64,000 nucleotides of DNA from Apostichopus japonicus (Eukaryota > Echinodermata > Holothuroidea > Aspidochirotida > Stichopodidae), in the NCBI RefSeq assembly GCF_037975245.1, contig NC_092575.1, positions 1,319,001-1,383,000 of the forward strand, written 5' to 3'. Shown piece after piece: positions 1 to 10,057 of this stretch. Both the position numbers and the translations under genes were made by a program. Positions within the stretch are counted from its first letter, which is position 1; each line of letters begins with the position of its first letter. The notes below the pieces were generated by a model, which saw nothing but the letters and a program-made list of their open reading frames with translations, was not told the origin of the DNA and ran no database searches.

Positions 1-744
1 GAGCACAATTCACGAGATGCTCTATAACGCTGTGACAGCTCTGTATAAGTCTGGGCCAATTGATTAATAGCCTTTTCCTTCTTCACTTTTACATCAGCTA
101 GCTTTATAATATTTTGGAATTTATAGAACCAATTTGTCCATACTTTTCAAAAATTGGAGCATTAGAAACTTTGGAAAAATATCTTTAGGAAGTTTGAGCA
201 ATATCAGCACAAAATATTTTTAGCAAATTAAGTTCACCTTTGTGGGCTCTCTAGTCTTTCTCTGCTATCTCCTTTAACCAACCTTCCCCCTGCCCTTTCT
301 GCCTGCCCCCTCTGCCTGCCCCCTCTGCCTGCCCCCTCTGTCTGCCACTTCCCCTTTCCTTATTGGTAACACCTTCCTTTGAGTTTTATGGTAGTATTCA
401 ACAGATCAAATCTTTGAATTTGTTGAAATGGTGAAATATTTCCCTTCCTGTCTGTAGTGAATTTTTCTCTCACCTTGTCGCCATTTCAGTCATCAAGATT
501 GTTTCTTTCTTGAATATTACTTTACTGAATGACTTTTCTTCAAAACCATGTCACTGCAAAAACAGAATATTTCATCAAAAAATAAGGAAAAAAAAAAGGG
601 GATAAAAAGAAAAGCAAAACAGATGAAAGACAAGTACACCGAAAGGACCCCCCCCCTAAAAAAAAAAAAATTAAAATGCCAAAATATTGTCATTTAGCGT
701 TAAATATTTACAACAGAGGAACATGGTTATGAAAATGTTGATTG
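1..744. other. 5' flank, no gene seen
   Basis: AT-rich sequence with short CTGCCCCCTCTGC repeats (near 293-345) and homopolymer A/C runs near 590-670. No supported coding exon, RNA gene or promoter motif. Confidence 0.6.
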
Positions 745-924
745 ATGTACACAATTAGCGCGTTATCGAATATCAAACAGGGAGTTTATAAATACGCAGA
801 GTGCTGCAAAGAGCATGCTGTGTGCCATGAGTCGCATTTACTGAAATTACCGGACCCCAAGGAATACATTCCAACGTTGACGAAGAATGAGGACGAGGAG
901 GAGGAGGAGAAGGGAGAGGAACAT
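745..924 (+). CDS. Candidate alternative first coding exon
   Basis: An open frame from ATG at 745 runs 60 codons to a donor-like GTGAGC at 925. It encodes a Cys/His-containing stretch (YKYAECCKEHAVCHES) and ends in an acidic run (NEDEEEEEKGEEH). Codon choice looks like real coding sequence. It ends in phase 0, so it could splice to the phase-0 acceptor at 26651/26652 and give the smoothelin-like protein another N-terminus, or it could belong to an unrelated upstream gene. No recognised domain. A short upstream frame from ATG at 723 reaches a stop at 756-758, so an internal exon beginning after the AG at 756-757 is another reading. Confidence 0.4.
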
Positions 925-1203
925 GTGAGCATTCCTTCAGTTGATGGTATCTCGCTGTGTGCAGCACATTCTTGGTAGGGTGTTGGTTGTCCCTTCAGCC
1001 CTTGACCTTCAAAGGCTTGATTACTGGTTCGGGGATGTTTTCGTGGGATATGTGATACAGAGGTATTCGAAAGGTGCCAGATTTAACTCTTAAATTCAAA
1101 GACTGATGTCTCCTTTGCTGGTTTGGATTGCACACTTTCTCTGTGTAGTGATCGAGTGCAGTGTAAAGATTTACAAAGAAAATTTATAGATATGAATCTT
1201 TTG

Positions 1204-1725
1204 TATAGGGGAAGGGAGAGGGGGGGTGTTAGGAAAGAAGCACAGGGGAAGGGAAAGGGTGTTTAGGAAAGAAGTGCAGGGGAAGGGAAAAGGGGGTTTG
1301 GAAAGAAGCATAGGGGAAGGGAAAAGGGGGTTTGGAAAGAAGCATAGGGGAAGGGAAAGGGGGTTTGGAAAGAAGCGCAGGGGAAGGGAAAGGGGATTAG
1401 GAAAGAAGCGCAGGGGAAGGGAGAGGGAGTTCGGAAAGAAGGGCAGGGGAAGGGAGAGGGAGTTTGGAAAGATGCGCAGAGGAATGGAGAGGGGATTAGG
1501 AAAGAAGCGCAGGGGAAGGGAGTGGGGATTAGGAAAGAAGCGCAGGGGAACGGAGAGGGGATTAGGAAAGAAGCGCAGGGGAAGGGAGTGGGGACTAGGA
1601 AAGAAGCGCAGGGGAACGGAGAGGGGATTAGGAAAGAAGCGCAGGGGAAGGGAGTGGGGATTAGGAAAAAAGCGCAGAGGAAGGGAGAGGGGTTTAGGAA
1701 AGAAGGGTGGGGGAAGGTATTGCAC
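1204..1725. repeat. Purine-only minisatellite, about 33-bp unit
   Basis: About 14 degenerate units of GGATTAGGAAAGAAGCGCAG plus GGGAAGGGAGAGG. The plus strand is almost entirely A/G for about 500 bp, so both strands have long open frames that are artefacts of composition. Confidence 0.9.
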
Positions 1726-4205
1726 TTTCGATAAAGGTCAGAGGTACCATGTTTAGGATTTTACTTTTGGAATTAGTTTTCCATTCTTTATTAAATACTC
1801 AAACATTTTTATTCCATTTTGTCGTTAGATATTTGAAGCAAGTTAATTATTATATAATAAGGATATCTCAGTGAGACCATGTCGAGTAGTAAACTCAACA
1901 TGGTTGAATGAAGTGTCACCATTATTTGGCTTCCTAGCGTATTGTGGGATTAAAACTGTTTATAGTGACCCTTTATGCTTTCATCAAATTACCTATTAGG
2001 GAAGTTTCAAAGAGTTTCGTCTCCCCAAATTATTGTTTAAGGGAAGTTTTAAGTGAGTTTGTATTCCCCAAATCATTTCTTCGATAGGGAAGTTTGTTTC
2101 CGATTGTTGTGCTCCACTTCCTTGCAGGGAAGTTTCGTAGATTTTATTACTCCTCTGGTTCATTGTATGAAGGTGTTTCGTTTGATTTTTCATAACACTA
2201 GTCACAAGTTTCAAACAGACTATTAGCTCCCTCCCCGGGTTGGGAAGAATTATTCGCACCACCTTTATTGGTTAAGAAATACCGAAGTGTCATCTTCATT
2301 TTCTTTCTTCCCAAATTTAAGTAATGAAACGGGTAAAAATGATAAGCCATTTTAAAATTGTCTTTTCTTCCTTCCCCTCAAGACAAGTTTCCCTAAAATT
2401 GTCTTGCTATCGGGCTCAGGTGTGCTCAACCATTTTCACACGTTACGGTAATGGTTTTCTCACTAGCCAAATTGCCAGTGAGTTTAATATTTAAAGCAGT
2501 ATGCTATATATGTTTATTTATAGAAACATTATGGAGTTCTTTAGTCAAAAAGAAAGTTTCTTAATTTAAAGTGTCTTGTTTTAGTCATTGGTAATTCCAC
2601 ATCCAACATAGATTTAATATCCTTCATCAATCAATTCCTAAATGATAATTTGACAATGTATTTCCACCTTTCTGCTGGGTTCAATAATTAAATTCTACAC
2701 TTGAGTAGGTACAAACTTTGTTCTTGGTTAGTTGACAAAGGAAACATGATTGATTGATTCATTGATGACAAGTAGCAAAATAATTTGCAATGATATTTTC
2801 ATGGTTTTATGATGATTAAATAAAGACGTATTTCAGTAGTAACGTTTGCTCTTTTGAACTACAAAGTTACTGTGTTACCGTATCCATAGTTCTAGAGAGC
2901 TGCCTCTCCAATCCGTCTTTAAATTGCTTGAAACCTCAGTTCCGGGATCCAATGTATGTTATGACCCAACAGAAAATTCAGCTTGATGATGAATTTCGTT
3001 GTAATACCTCCACTGGAGGGCAGAATGAATATCACATTGCTGTATACCAATCCTGTAACATAACATGTAATACAGGATCTGTTCTTATCCCGATCAGTAT
3101 AAAGGGGATGCTATTGGAAGAGGGGTGAAGGCTGACTGGTGGGGAGGGGGATGGTGATTTTGGGAGTTAAGAATGGAGACTTGAGGGGGTTGGCGGGGGA
3201 GAGTGGTTATGAAAAGAGTTGCTAGCTCATTTGATCATGTTAATGTAGATAAGTTATGCATTAATTTATGTAGTTTTGTATATATTTGTTCCCTCATTAA
3301 AACCATTTCTAAGTAAGTCCACACACAAAATGAACCACAATTAGTATTCCAATCTTAATACACAGCCTTATCTGTTGCTCATGACCCAGTTCTCAGGTAC
3401 AGTAGTCTTTTAATCTCTACTAGAGATGCTGAAGGCATTTTGTTTATTTAATAATATTGTCCTTTGAAGAGGTGTCTATAAATATTATCTTCTTTACTAT
3501 ATGAAATCAACCACACTTCATGGAGGCATCCTCTACTGCTGATAATGGCAGGACGGCTTTCTGAAAATGACACGTTGGGGAAATAGTTGTTCAATTAGTT
3601 GCTAAAACCTGAAGAGGGGAATTGTTTCTGCTAAAATGTGGGTGTCAAGTACGTACAGTATATAACTGTCCCGAAGGCATGCGTACTGTACTGTAACCGT
3701 ACAGTACATCAGCATCAACACTAGCATTGTGCATACAGCAAAAACATCCAAAATGTATTGAATGGTATTTAATGGGACAGCAAGCCTCACCGACTTGAAG
3801 CTGATAGGTCACAGAGCTCCTCATTCTTTTTAACATGCAAGGCTGTCTAGCCATATGATTGTAGGATATGTCATTCACTATTAAATCCAATTGAAACATT
3901 GAAACAACAAACTGGTATGTACTGCAGCTAAAACTTTAAAAGTCATTAAATGTGCCCAATTAATGTATTCAAGGAAAACCCACTGAAGGTGAACAAAACC
4001 CTGTCTGACTTCAAATCTTAGAGTAAATTATGTAACTCACTTGAATAAATTTAATATTTTAACGAGAGTGGCTGGCTCCCTCCTACTACTAACCATCCTT
4101 ACAATTTGGAATTCTCTTTTCAACACTCTCTCTCATTTAATTAAAGCTTTGATTATTCCATTTCTCCAATCCCACTCCTTTTTCCTAACCCACCACACCA
4201 TACAA

Positions 4206-4948
4206 TACCCTCTCCTCATCCTCCTCATCTCATCCTCTACATGCTCCTCATATCCTCATCTCGTCTCTTGATCCTCCTCATCCTCATCTACTCATCCTCC
4301 TCATCCTCCTCATCTCGTCTCTTGATCCTCCTCATCCTACTCATCCTCCTCATCTCATCCCCTCATCCTCATCTCATCTCCCCTCATCCTCATCTCATCT
4401 CCCCTCATCCTCATCTCATCTCCCCTCATCCTCATCTCATCCTCCTCATCCCCTCATCCTCCTCATCTCATCCTCCTCATCTCATCCCCTCATCCTCATT
4501 TTATCTTCCTCATCTCCTCATCCTACTCATTCCTCATCCTCCTCATCCTCCTCATCCCCTCATCCTCCTCATCCTTCTCATCCTCCTCATCTCCTTATCC
4601 TCCTCATCTTCTCATCCTCCTCATCCTCCTCATCCTCCTCATCCTCCTCATCCTCCTCATCCTCCTCATCCTCCTCATCTCCTTATCCTCCTCATATCCT
4701 CATCATCCTCATCATCCTCATCCCCTCATCCTCATCCCCTCATCCTCCTCATCTCATCCTCCTCATCTACTCATCCTCATCCCCCATCCTCCTCATCTCA
4801 TCCTCCTCATCTACTCATCCTCATCCCCCATCCTCCTCATCTCATCCTCCTCATATACTCATCCTCATCCCCCATCCTCCTCATCTCATCCTCATCCTCC
4901 TCTTCTCATCCTCCTCATCTCATCCTCCTCATCTCATCATCCTCATCC
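4206..4948. repeat. (TCCTCATCC/TCTCATCC)n microsatellite array
   Basis: More than 700 bp of TCCTCA, TCTCATCC and CCCCTCATCC units. The Ser/His/Pro/Leu/Ile-rich open frame across it is repeat-derived. Confidence 0.95.
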
Positions 4949-5649
4949 ATGTGATGAATTACCTACCTACTGTATATATACTTGGTTTCTGTCATTCTAT
5001 GAGACATGTTAGATGATGCCAATCCCTTCCTTGACAGGTCTAGGCATCTGTACTTTTCTAATACACTTGACTCTCTCCATACAAGGTCATGTTGACAATG
5101 TTTTTTTGCTGTCTATATTTGTCAATCTTACAATATGTACAAGAAATCTGAGCTATTTCAAAGAACTTCACTATAATGTTACCGTACGATGACTATTTCT
5201 GGTTGCTCTGTGCAAAATGTGATGAAATTTAAGTACCAACTGATTAGTTGTTTCTTATCTCTAAAGTTGTCTAAAGCTCACCAGGGCCCCGTTCCACAAA
5301 GAGTTACGCTTGATCTTAAGTTTGATCGATCGTGCGTAAGTCAGCTGATCGAGCGTAAGTTTGATATCAAACTTATCTCCGTTCCACAAAGAAACTTACG
5401 CTTGATATCAAGCGTAAGTTCGATCCGATCATGCGTAACTTTAAGTAGTGATCCAGATCATTCGTAAGTATGATACTTTGCTATGGTAAGCAATTGATAT
5501 ACAATTTGTTTAGTTTCTTACTGTTTACATGTAGATGTAATAAAATGTAAATTGTATATACTTGTGCACAAATGGCGTTATATTTGTATCAGCAAGCTGG
5601 TCAACAACGTAATTATCGAATTTATCGTTGAATTCTACCAAGAGAGAGA

Positions 5650-6220
5650 ATTTTTAGAGACAGACGGCAGTCTTTTGAACTTTACAATGATACCAAAGAT
5701 AAAGGTTTACTAGGCTTGGCTGTATGACTTTGGCAAAGTTAGAACAACCCACCAACAGAAGTAGGGCTCTGTCGGCCAGTTTGCAGGTTATCAATGCACT
5801 AAGATTTCATGAATTACGATCAAAAAGTGCCTTAGCAGAGTGTGCCTCTATACACGGATGCAGCAAGTCATCTGCCTCACGGGCATTGAGGAGGGTTACA
5901 TGAGCATTGGTTCAAATCCGAAATGATGAAATTCAGTTCCTAACCACTCCAGCCTCTGTGACCAAGGCTCGAGGGATTTATTTTTTGGTAGCAGGATTTC
6001 CGCAGGTTGTGGGTACAGTATATGGGACATTGACTGGAATCCGCGGTTGTAACTATTGGCCGGATGAGTATGTATTTGTTAGCAGTACAGGTAGACATGC
6101 AATCAGTTTGAGGACCACCAACTTCAAGGGATACTTCTTGGGGACTATGGTTATCCTCTACAGCCGTGGTTGATGACGCCTATTCAGAACTCGAAGAGAC
6201 CTCATTCAATAAGTAAGCTT
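5650..6220 (+). pseudogene. HARBI1-like Harbinger transposase remnant
   Basis: In pieces it reads RDRRQSFELYNDTKD, then LQVINALRFHELRSKSALAE, GCSKSSASRALRRVT (stop), FPQVVGTVYGTLTGI, SSTGRHAISLRTTN and GYFLGDYGYPLQPWLMTPIQ. These match the order of HARBI1 blocks (FRDR, LQVL.ALRF, VS.SSVSR, FP.VVG.IDGTH.., YLLGD.GYPL.PWLLTPL). Stops and a frame change are present. The stretch between the N-terminal DDE region and GYFLGD is missing, including the expected central catalytic part. The first catalytic Asp (IDGTH) reads VYGTL. Certainly inactive. Confidence 0.85.
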
Positions 6221-6442
6221 ATAAAAACCAAAACATATCGAGGTATGGTATCATATCTATATGGTATCTATTTATATACCGCTTTCGATTTGTCCAAAAA
6301 GCACACACACAAAATCACACTCAATAGTATCAGTTATTACTGTATATTGTAGTTCACCATACGGACAAAAATTGACATAAATTACTTAATAGTGAACACT
6401 GAAATAAACAGCTGTCTTCAAAGTTATAGTTATTCTTTAATC

Positions 6443-6842
6443 AAGGGCGTAGGAACCGAGGGGGCTGGGGGCGCCAGCCCCCCCCCCAGTGAAAAATATG
6501 GTGGGGCAGAAGTATCATTCCGCCCCCCCCCCCCGCTTCGCAAGTCAGAAAACCCCTTTTTCATTTCTCAATAAATGATATACATCATTCGTCATTTTAC
6601 TCAGAACATTTTGGCAGAAAAATTCCATTTGAAGCACCAACAGGCCAGGTGAAAATGCAAAATTATTTACAGAATGGAGTAGGTGTTGAAGTGTGCTATA
6701 TTGCACCAAATTTCATCTGAGGCCACCTGGAAATGCAAAAAAATTCCAAAGGGGAGGGGGACACCCCCTCCCCCTAGACCCCTCCCCCAGGCCGGCCATC
6801 AGTCTTCAGCCCCCCCAATCAAAAGTACCTTCCTATGCCACT
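6443..6842. mobile_element. MITE-like element with GGCGTAGGAACC ends
   Basis: The left end GGCGTAGGAACCGAGGGGGC is mirrored on the right (AAAGTACCTTCCTATGCC at about 6821-6838), with G-rich and C-rich palindromic tracts next to both ends. Interior contains GACACCCCCTCCCCCTAGAC, shared with the element at 19927-20370. No coding capacity. Confidence 0.5.
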
Positions 6843-7154
6843 GTCTTTAATTGCAGTGCTCAGACAAGGACACAAGCCAAAATTGAGCATGTCAACAGCC
6901 AGCTCAAGAACAAATTTTGATGTCTGCTTGGCGATGGCATGCAAATAGAACCAAAACTCTTCCCCTATCCTTGTTTACTTAAAACGAGGCAAATTAGTTT
7001 TGGCTGTATATAGTGTCAGCAAAGAATATGAATGTCATGTCAACCAAACATTTTGCATTTTCAAATTCCACATGCATTCGAGCAAAAAAAAAACAGTTCT
7101 GACATTCTAAAATAACTTTAAATCGCATTTTGAATTTTATTTAAGTTATATACT

Positions 7155-7335
7155 TTTTAAGAAAAAGTCGCCCAGGAAAGAACCTGGGCACGAACACCAA
7201 ACTACCAAATGACTGATCCGCTCTCAACCCTAGTCTCCTTGCATCGGAACTGTGACTGTGTGATCATCGTCGGGTGTGCATAACCATTCCCCTCGAAAGA
7301 GAACAGATACTACACATGATCTTAGCAAAAGGGCA
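7155..7335 (-). repeat. U2 snRNA-like sequence (SINE-like or retropseudogene), nested in the Harbinger element
   Basis: On the minus strand 7333-7302 reads CCCTTTTGCTAAGATCATGT then GTAGTATCTGTT, nearly identical to the conserved 5' region of U2 snRNA (CCTTTTGGCTAAGATCAAGT then GTAGTATCTGTT), including the branch-point-pairing GTAGTA. Similarity stops after about 32 nt. It then runs into unrelated sequence ending in a perfect 7-bp hairpin (GCCCAGG...CCTGGGC, about 7171-7190) with a B-box-like GGTTC. This looks like a U2-headed SINE rather than a full U2 gene. Confidence 0.6.
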
Positions 7336-8165
7336 GAAATTTAAGTTATGTTGACCATCAATTTAGTTCCAGTAGTATACTGTACACCCGATAGAAATTT
7401 AATATCTAAGGCAGATAGTTTACAAGCTAAAAATAAGTATCTAAAGTTGACCTACAATGCTGTTACATAATGAACGGTTCAGAAATTACATTCAACTCAA
7501 AGATGGTTGAAAAGGCAGTGTACAATCCTTGATCATTAATATTATCTACAACTCCCTCTCAGATGGTTTTCCTATTCAAGAAGTAGTTCACTTGTATATG
7601 CAATAAAGCTACATTAGTAAAAAAAACCAATAGGCCTATATTCCACGTAGAAGAGTACACTATAGTGTAGGCTGTGTAATTATAACAGTGAGACAGTATA
7701 ACTGGCTTCTTTGGCCTGGAATGAACTGTTGGGGCATGGGTTGACTGCCTGTTTGGTGACATTTCTGTTGGTGCATGTGAATCCTGTGAATAGAGCAAAT
7801 GAAAACAATTGATCAATTACAAGATACTCCTTTAACCCTTCCATTATGGATGCCGTCATCTTTATATGGTGTAACAATAGAATAATTGCATATAATTTAA
7901 AATTCTGTGAAAGGCTTTTTTCACTTTGGAAAAAGGTAACTATTTTTCCTTTTTATTCCCTTTATCTTTTTCAAAATTATTCATCAAGGGTACCAAAAAC
8001 ATATTGTGCATGATATTAAGTTGGAGTGCTGTAAGTTTTTCTAGGCTTTTACAATTTGACTTCTGGTGATCACAAATGACCTTTAACCTCCACCAAAAAC
8101 CATAGGCTTCTTGTACTCAAATTCAAATTGGGTCTTTTAACATGTATATCAAAAATAAATTGTAC

Positions 8166-8548
8166 CTGTGATGACTCGCTTAAAAAGCAGCCAAAGGGTC
8201 GGTCTTTGATGTCCCGAGAGCAGGGCCTCGTAAACAGGGCTGTATACAGCTGCTGGCCCTCCACCTAAAATAAAATGATATGAACATTGTTTATCAATTT
8301 GGATTTTACTATGTGTCAAGAAAAATGTGATGGATGTGAGGTGCCCATAAATGCTATTTACCTGTTGCATGTTTAGCTCTTTGATTTTTTTGGCCAAAAT
8401 CTTCAAATCTGACCACTTCATTTTTAGTTCAGAAGCAATGTCCAGCTCGACCAAACAATTTATCACGATTTTCTTTGACAAACTGGCAAAGAATAAACAT
8501 TTCTTGCCGGGAAAAATTTTCTTCCTGGATTTCTTTCTTTTGAGTTAG
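8166..8548 (-). pseudogene. Harbinger-associated Myb/SANT-like protein remnant
   Basis: The minus strand reads KKEIQEENFSRQEMFILCQF, VKENRDKLFGRAGHCF (stop/frame shift), then ELKMKWSDLKILAKKIKEL, a GTAAAT donor at 8361, an acceptor TTTTAG at 8265 and GGGPAAVYSPVYEALLSG. NFS.EE..L...V.EN...LFG, KKKWSDLK...K and GGGP are the hallmarks of the second gene of Harbinger transposons. The intron is preserved. A frame shift inactivates it. A possible further exon lies near 7693-7795 (SHAPTEMSPNRQSTHAPT). Confidence 0.75.
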
Positions 8549-10057
8549 ACTAGGAAAAATGGTTACTGTGAAAATTGTCAAGTTATCATTAACGACTCAA
8601 GAACACTGTGCTCAAAACTTAATGAGCCAGCCTTGGTAATACCAGGATAAACCCCATGACCTCTATTTTGAGTTCCAACAGTCAATGGCTATAGGCAAGC
8701 AGCACACACAGCTGCTCATCCCATTGAACAACTTTAATTGTAATTACTTCTCAAGCCATGTCCCTTGAAATATGATCACTTAAAACGTGTTTGTATTTTG
8801 TAGTAGAGTCCCAGCCCGACTTAGCTACTTTGGCCTTGTCTAAGTGGGCAGATAAAGTTGCTTGCTTTGTGTGCACCTAGCAAGGAAGGTCCATAATAAC
8901 AAAAACCCTGTTTGCCTGCAGTGTTGCCTTTCAAAAAGACGACTTCCGATATAACAATGCTTTAGGCCTAGACTGAAACAATCCAAAATAAATCATTTTA
9001 CATCACTAAGGATGTAAACTCCTGGTCAGCTCAAGTGCAGCCAAAAGAAACATAGTGTATACCATGAAGCTATCTGTTTATAAGCTCCATGGGTATACAA
9101 ATCAGACGTTAGTTTGTGTAGGTTAGGCCCTGTAGACTTACAGTAGGCTATTACTGCTTTATTTTTGTTTTGTGGACTTTAAAAAAAATAAGGCTAAAAA
9201 ATTAGTCGAAAGCAAGGTGACTTTCACTTTTGTTCAGAATTAAGCCTATAAGTATAACTTAAGGGGTGCAAGTCCAATAACTATACCTCTCTCTTTAGTC
9301 TGGACTCTGGACTTCATACAGAGTTCCTTACTACGAAATTGACAATTTATCAATATCAGTCAATGATCCCACTTGTAATCATTAGCCGGGTACCGTTATA
9401 GGCCTAAGTATACTTGTATAGTCTTGTAATAATAAGTCGTCCGTGTAATAATACAGGCGTATACTTATGTAGTTTATCCTTTATACAGTAGTCATTTGCT
9501 AATATAAATTTGTGCTACTGCTAGGCCTAAACTTTAGAAAAGACGTAGACAGGCCTAACGTTGTCCCGTGTATTCCTCTAGGCTCTAGTACATAGCCTAC
9601 ATATAACACTGACTGCCTGTATTAAACTAATTTAACGTACCAAGTTGGCAGATAAAATGCGGTCTACGGAGGATCTTTCAATGTTTTTGAGTCGTAACAC
9701 ACAACGAACCAGTGCAATAAAATATGGCAAAGGTTATTCTTGTAAAGATTGTGGTTAAATGTTTATTCTGACACATTTATCTGATATTTACTCACCATTT
9801 TGATGACATATAATGTGCCGACAGGTTGTTCGCCGTGTCAAAACTTCGGAGACACAAGTGATTTGAGGTCACGAAAGGTCACAGTAGCCTCGTTCACTAA
9901 CCAAATATTAATTAAAATCATGCGTAGCGTAAGTTTGATTTTGTGGAACGCTACTTAACGATCGAACTTACGCTACGATCAATCGCATGAGAATCGAACT
10001 TAAGTTTGATCTTAAGATCAAGCGTAAGTTAGTCTTTGTGGAACGGGGCCCAGGTCA

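Larger units (their letters stand above)
925..5280. other. Intronic or intergenic, repeats only
   Basis: Holds the purine minisatellite (1204-1725), four weak AGGGAAGTTT repeats (1998-2135) and the TCATCC array (4206-4948). Nothing else supported. It is intronic only if the exon at 745 belongs to the smoothelin-like gene. Confidence 0.5.
5281..10054. mobile_element. PIF/Harbinger-type DNA transposon, non-autonomous by decay
   Basis: The two ends are inverted copies of CCWGGGCCCCGTTCCACAAA (5281-5300; complement at about 10035-10054), flanked by a matching 3-bp direct repeat TCA (5278-5280 and 10055-10057); 3-bp target duplications are usual for this superfamily. Subterminal regions hold several palindromic CTTACGCTTGATC-type repeats. 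Inside are remnants of both genes of the superfamily: a HARBI1-like transposase (+ strand, about 5650-6220) and a Myb/SANT-like protein (- strand, 8166-8548). Both are broken by stops or frame shifts. It also holds a MITE-like insertion (6443-6842) and a U2-like SINE-like sequence (7155-7335). Confidence 0.85.

Noticed and set aside
1171-1756. Long open frames on both strands (Phe/Pro/Leu-rich and Lys/Gly/Arg-rich)
   Set aside because: Both arise from the purine minisatellite and change with unit phase; no start or splice context.
4241-4954. 237-codon open frame rich in Ser, His, Pro and Leu
   Set aside because: It is created by the TCATCC repeat array; all frames of this repeat stay open.
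7155-7335. A functional U2 snRNA gene
   Set aside because: Only the 5' ~32 nt match; the Sm site and later stems are absent and bases differ in the conserved part.
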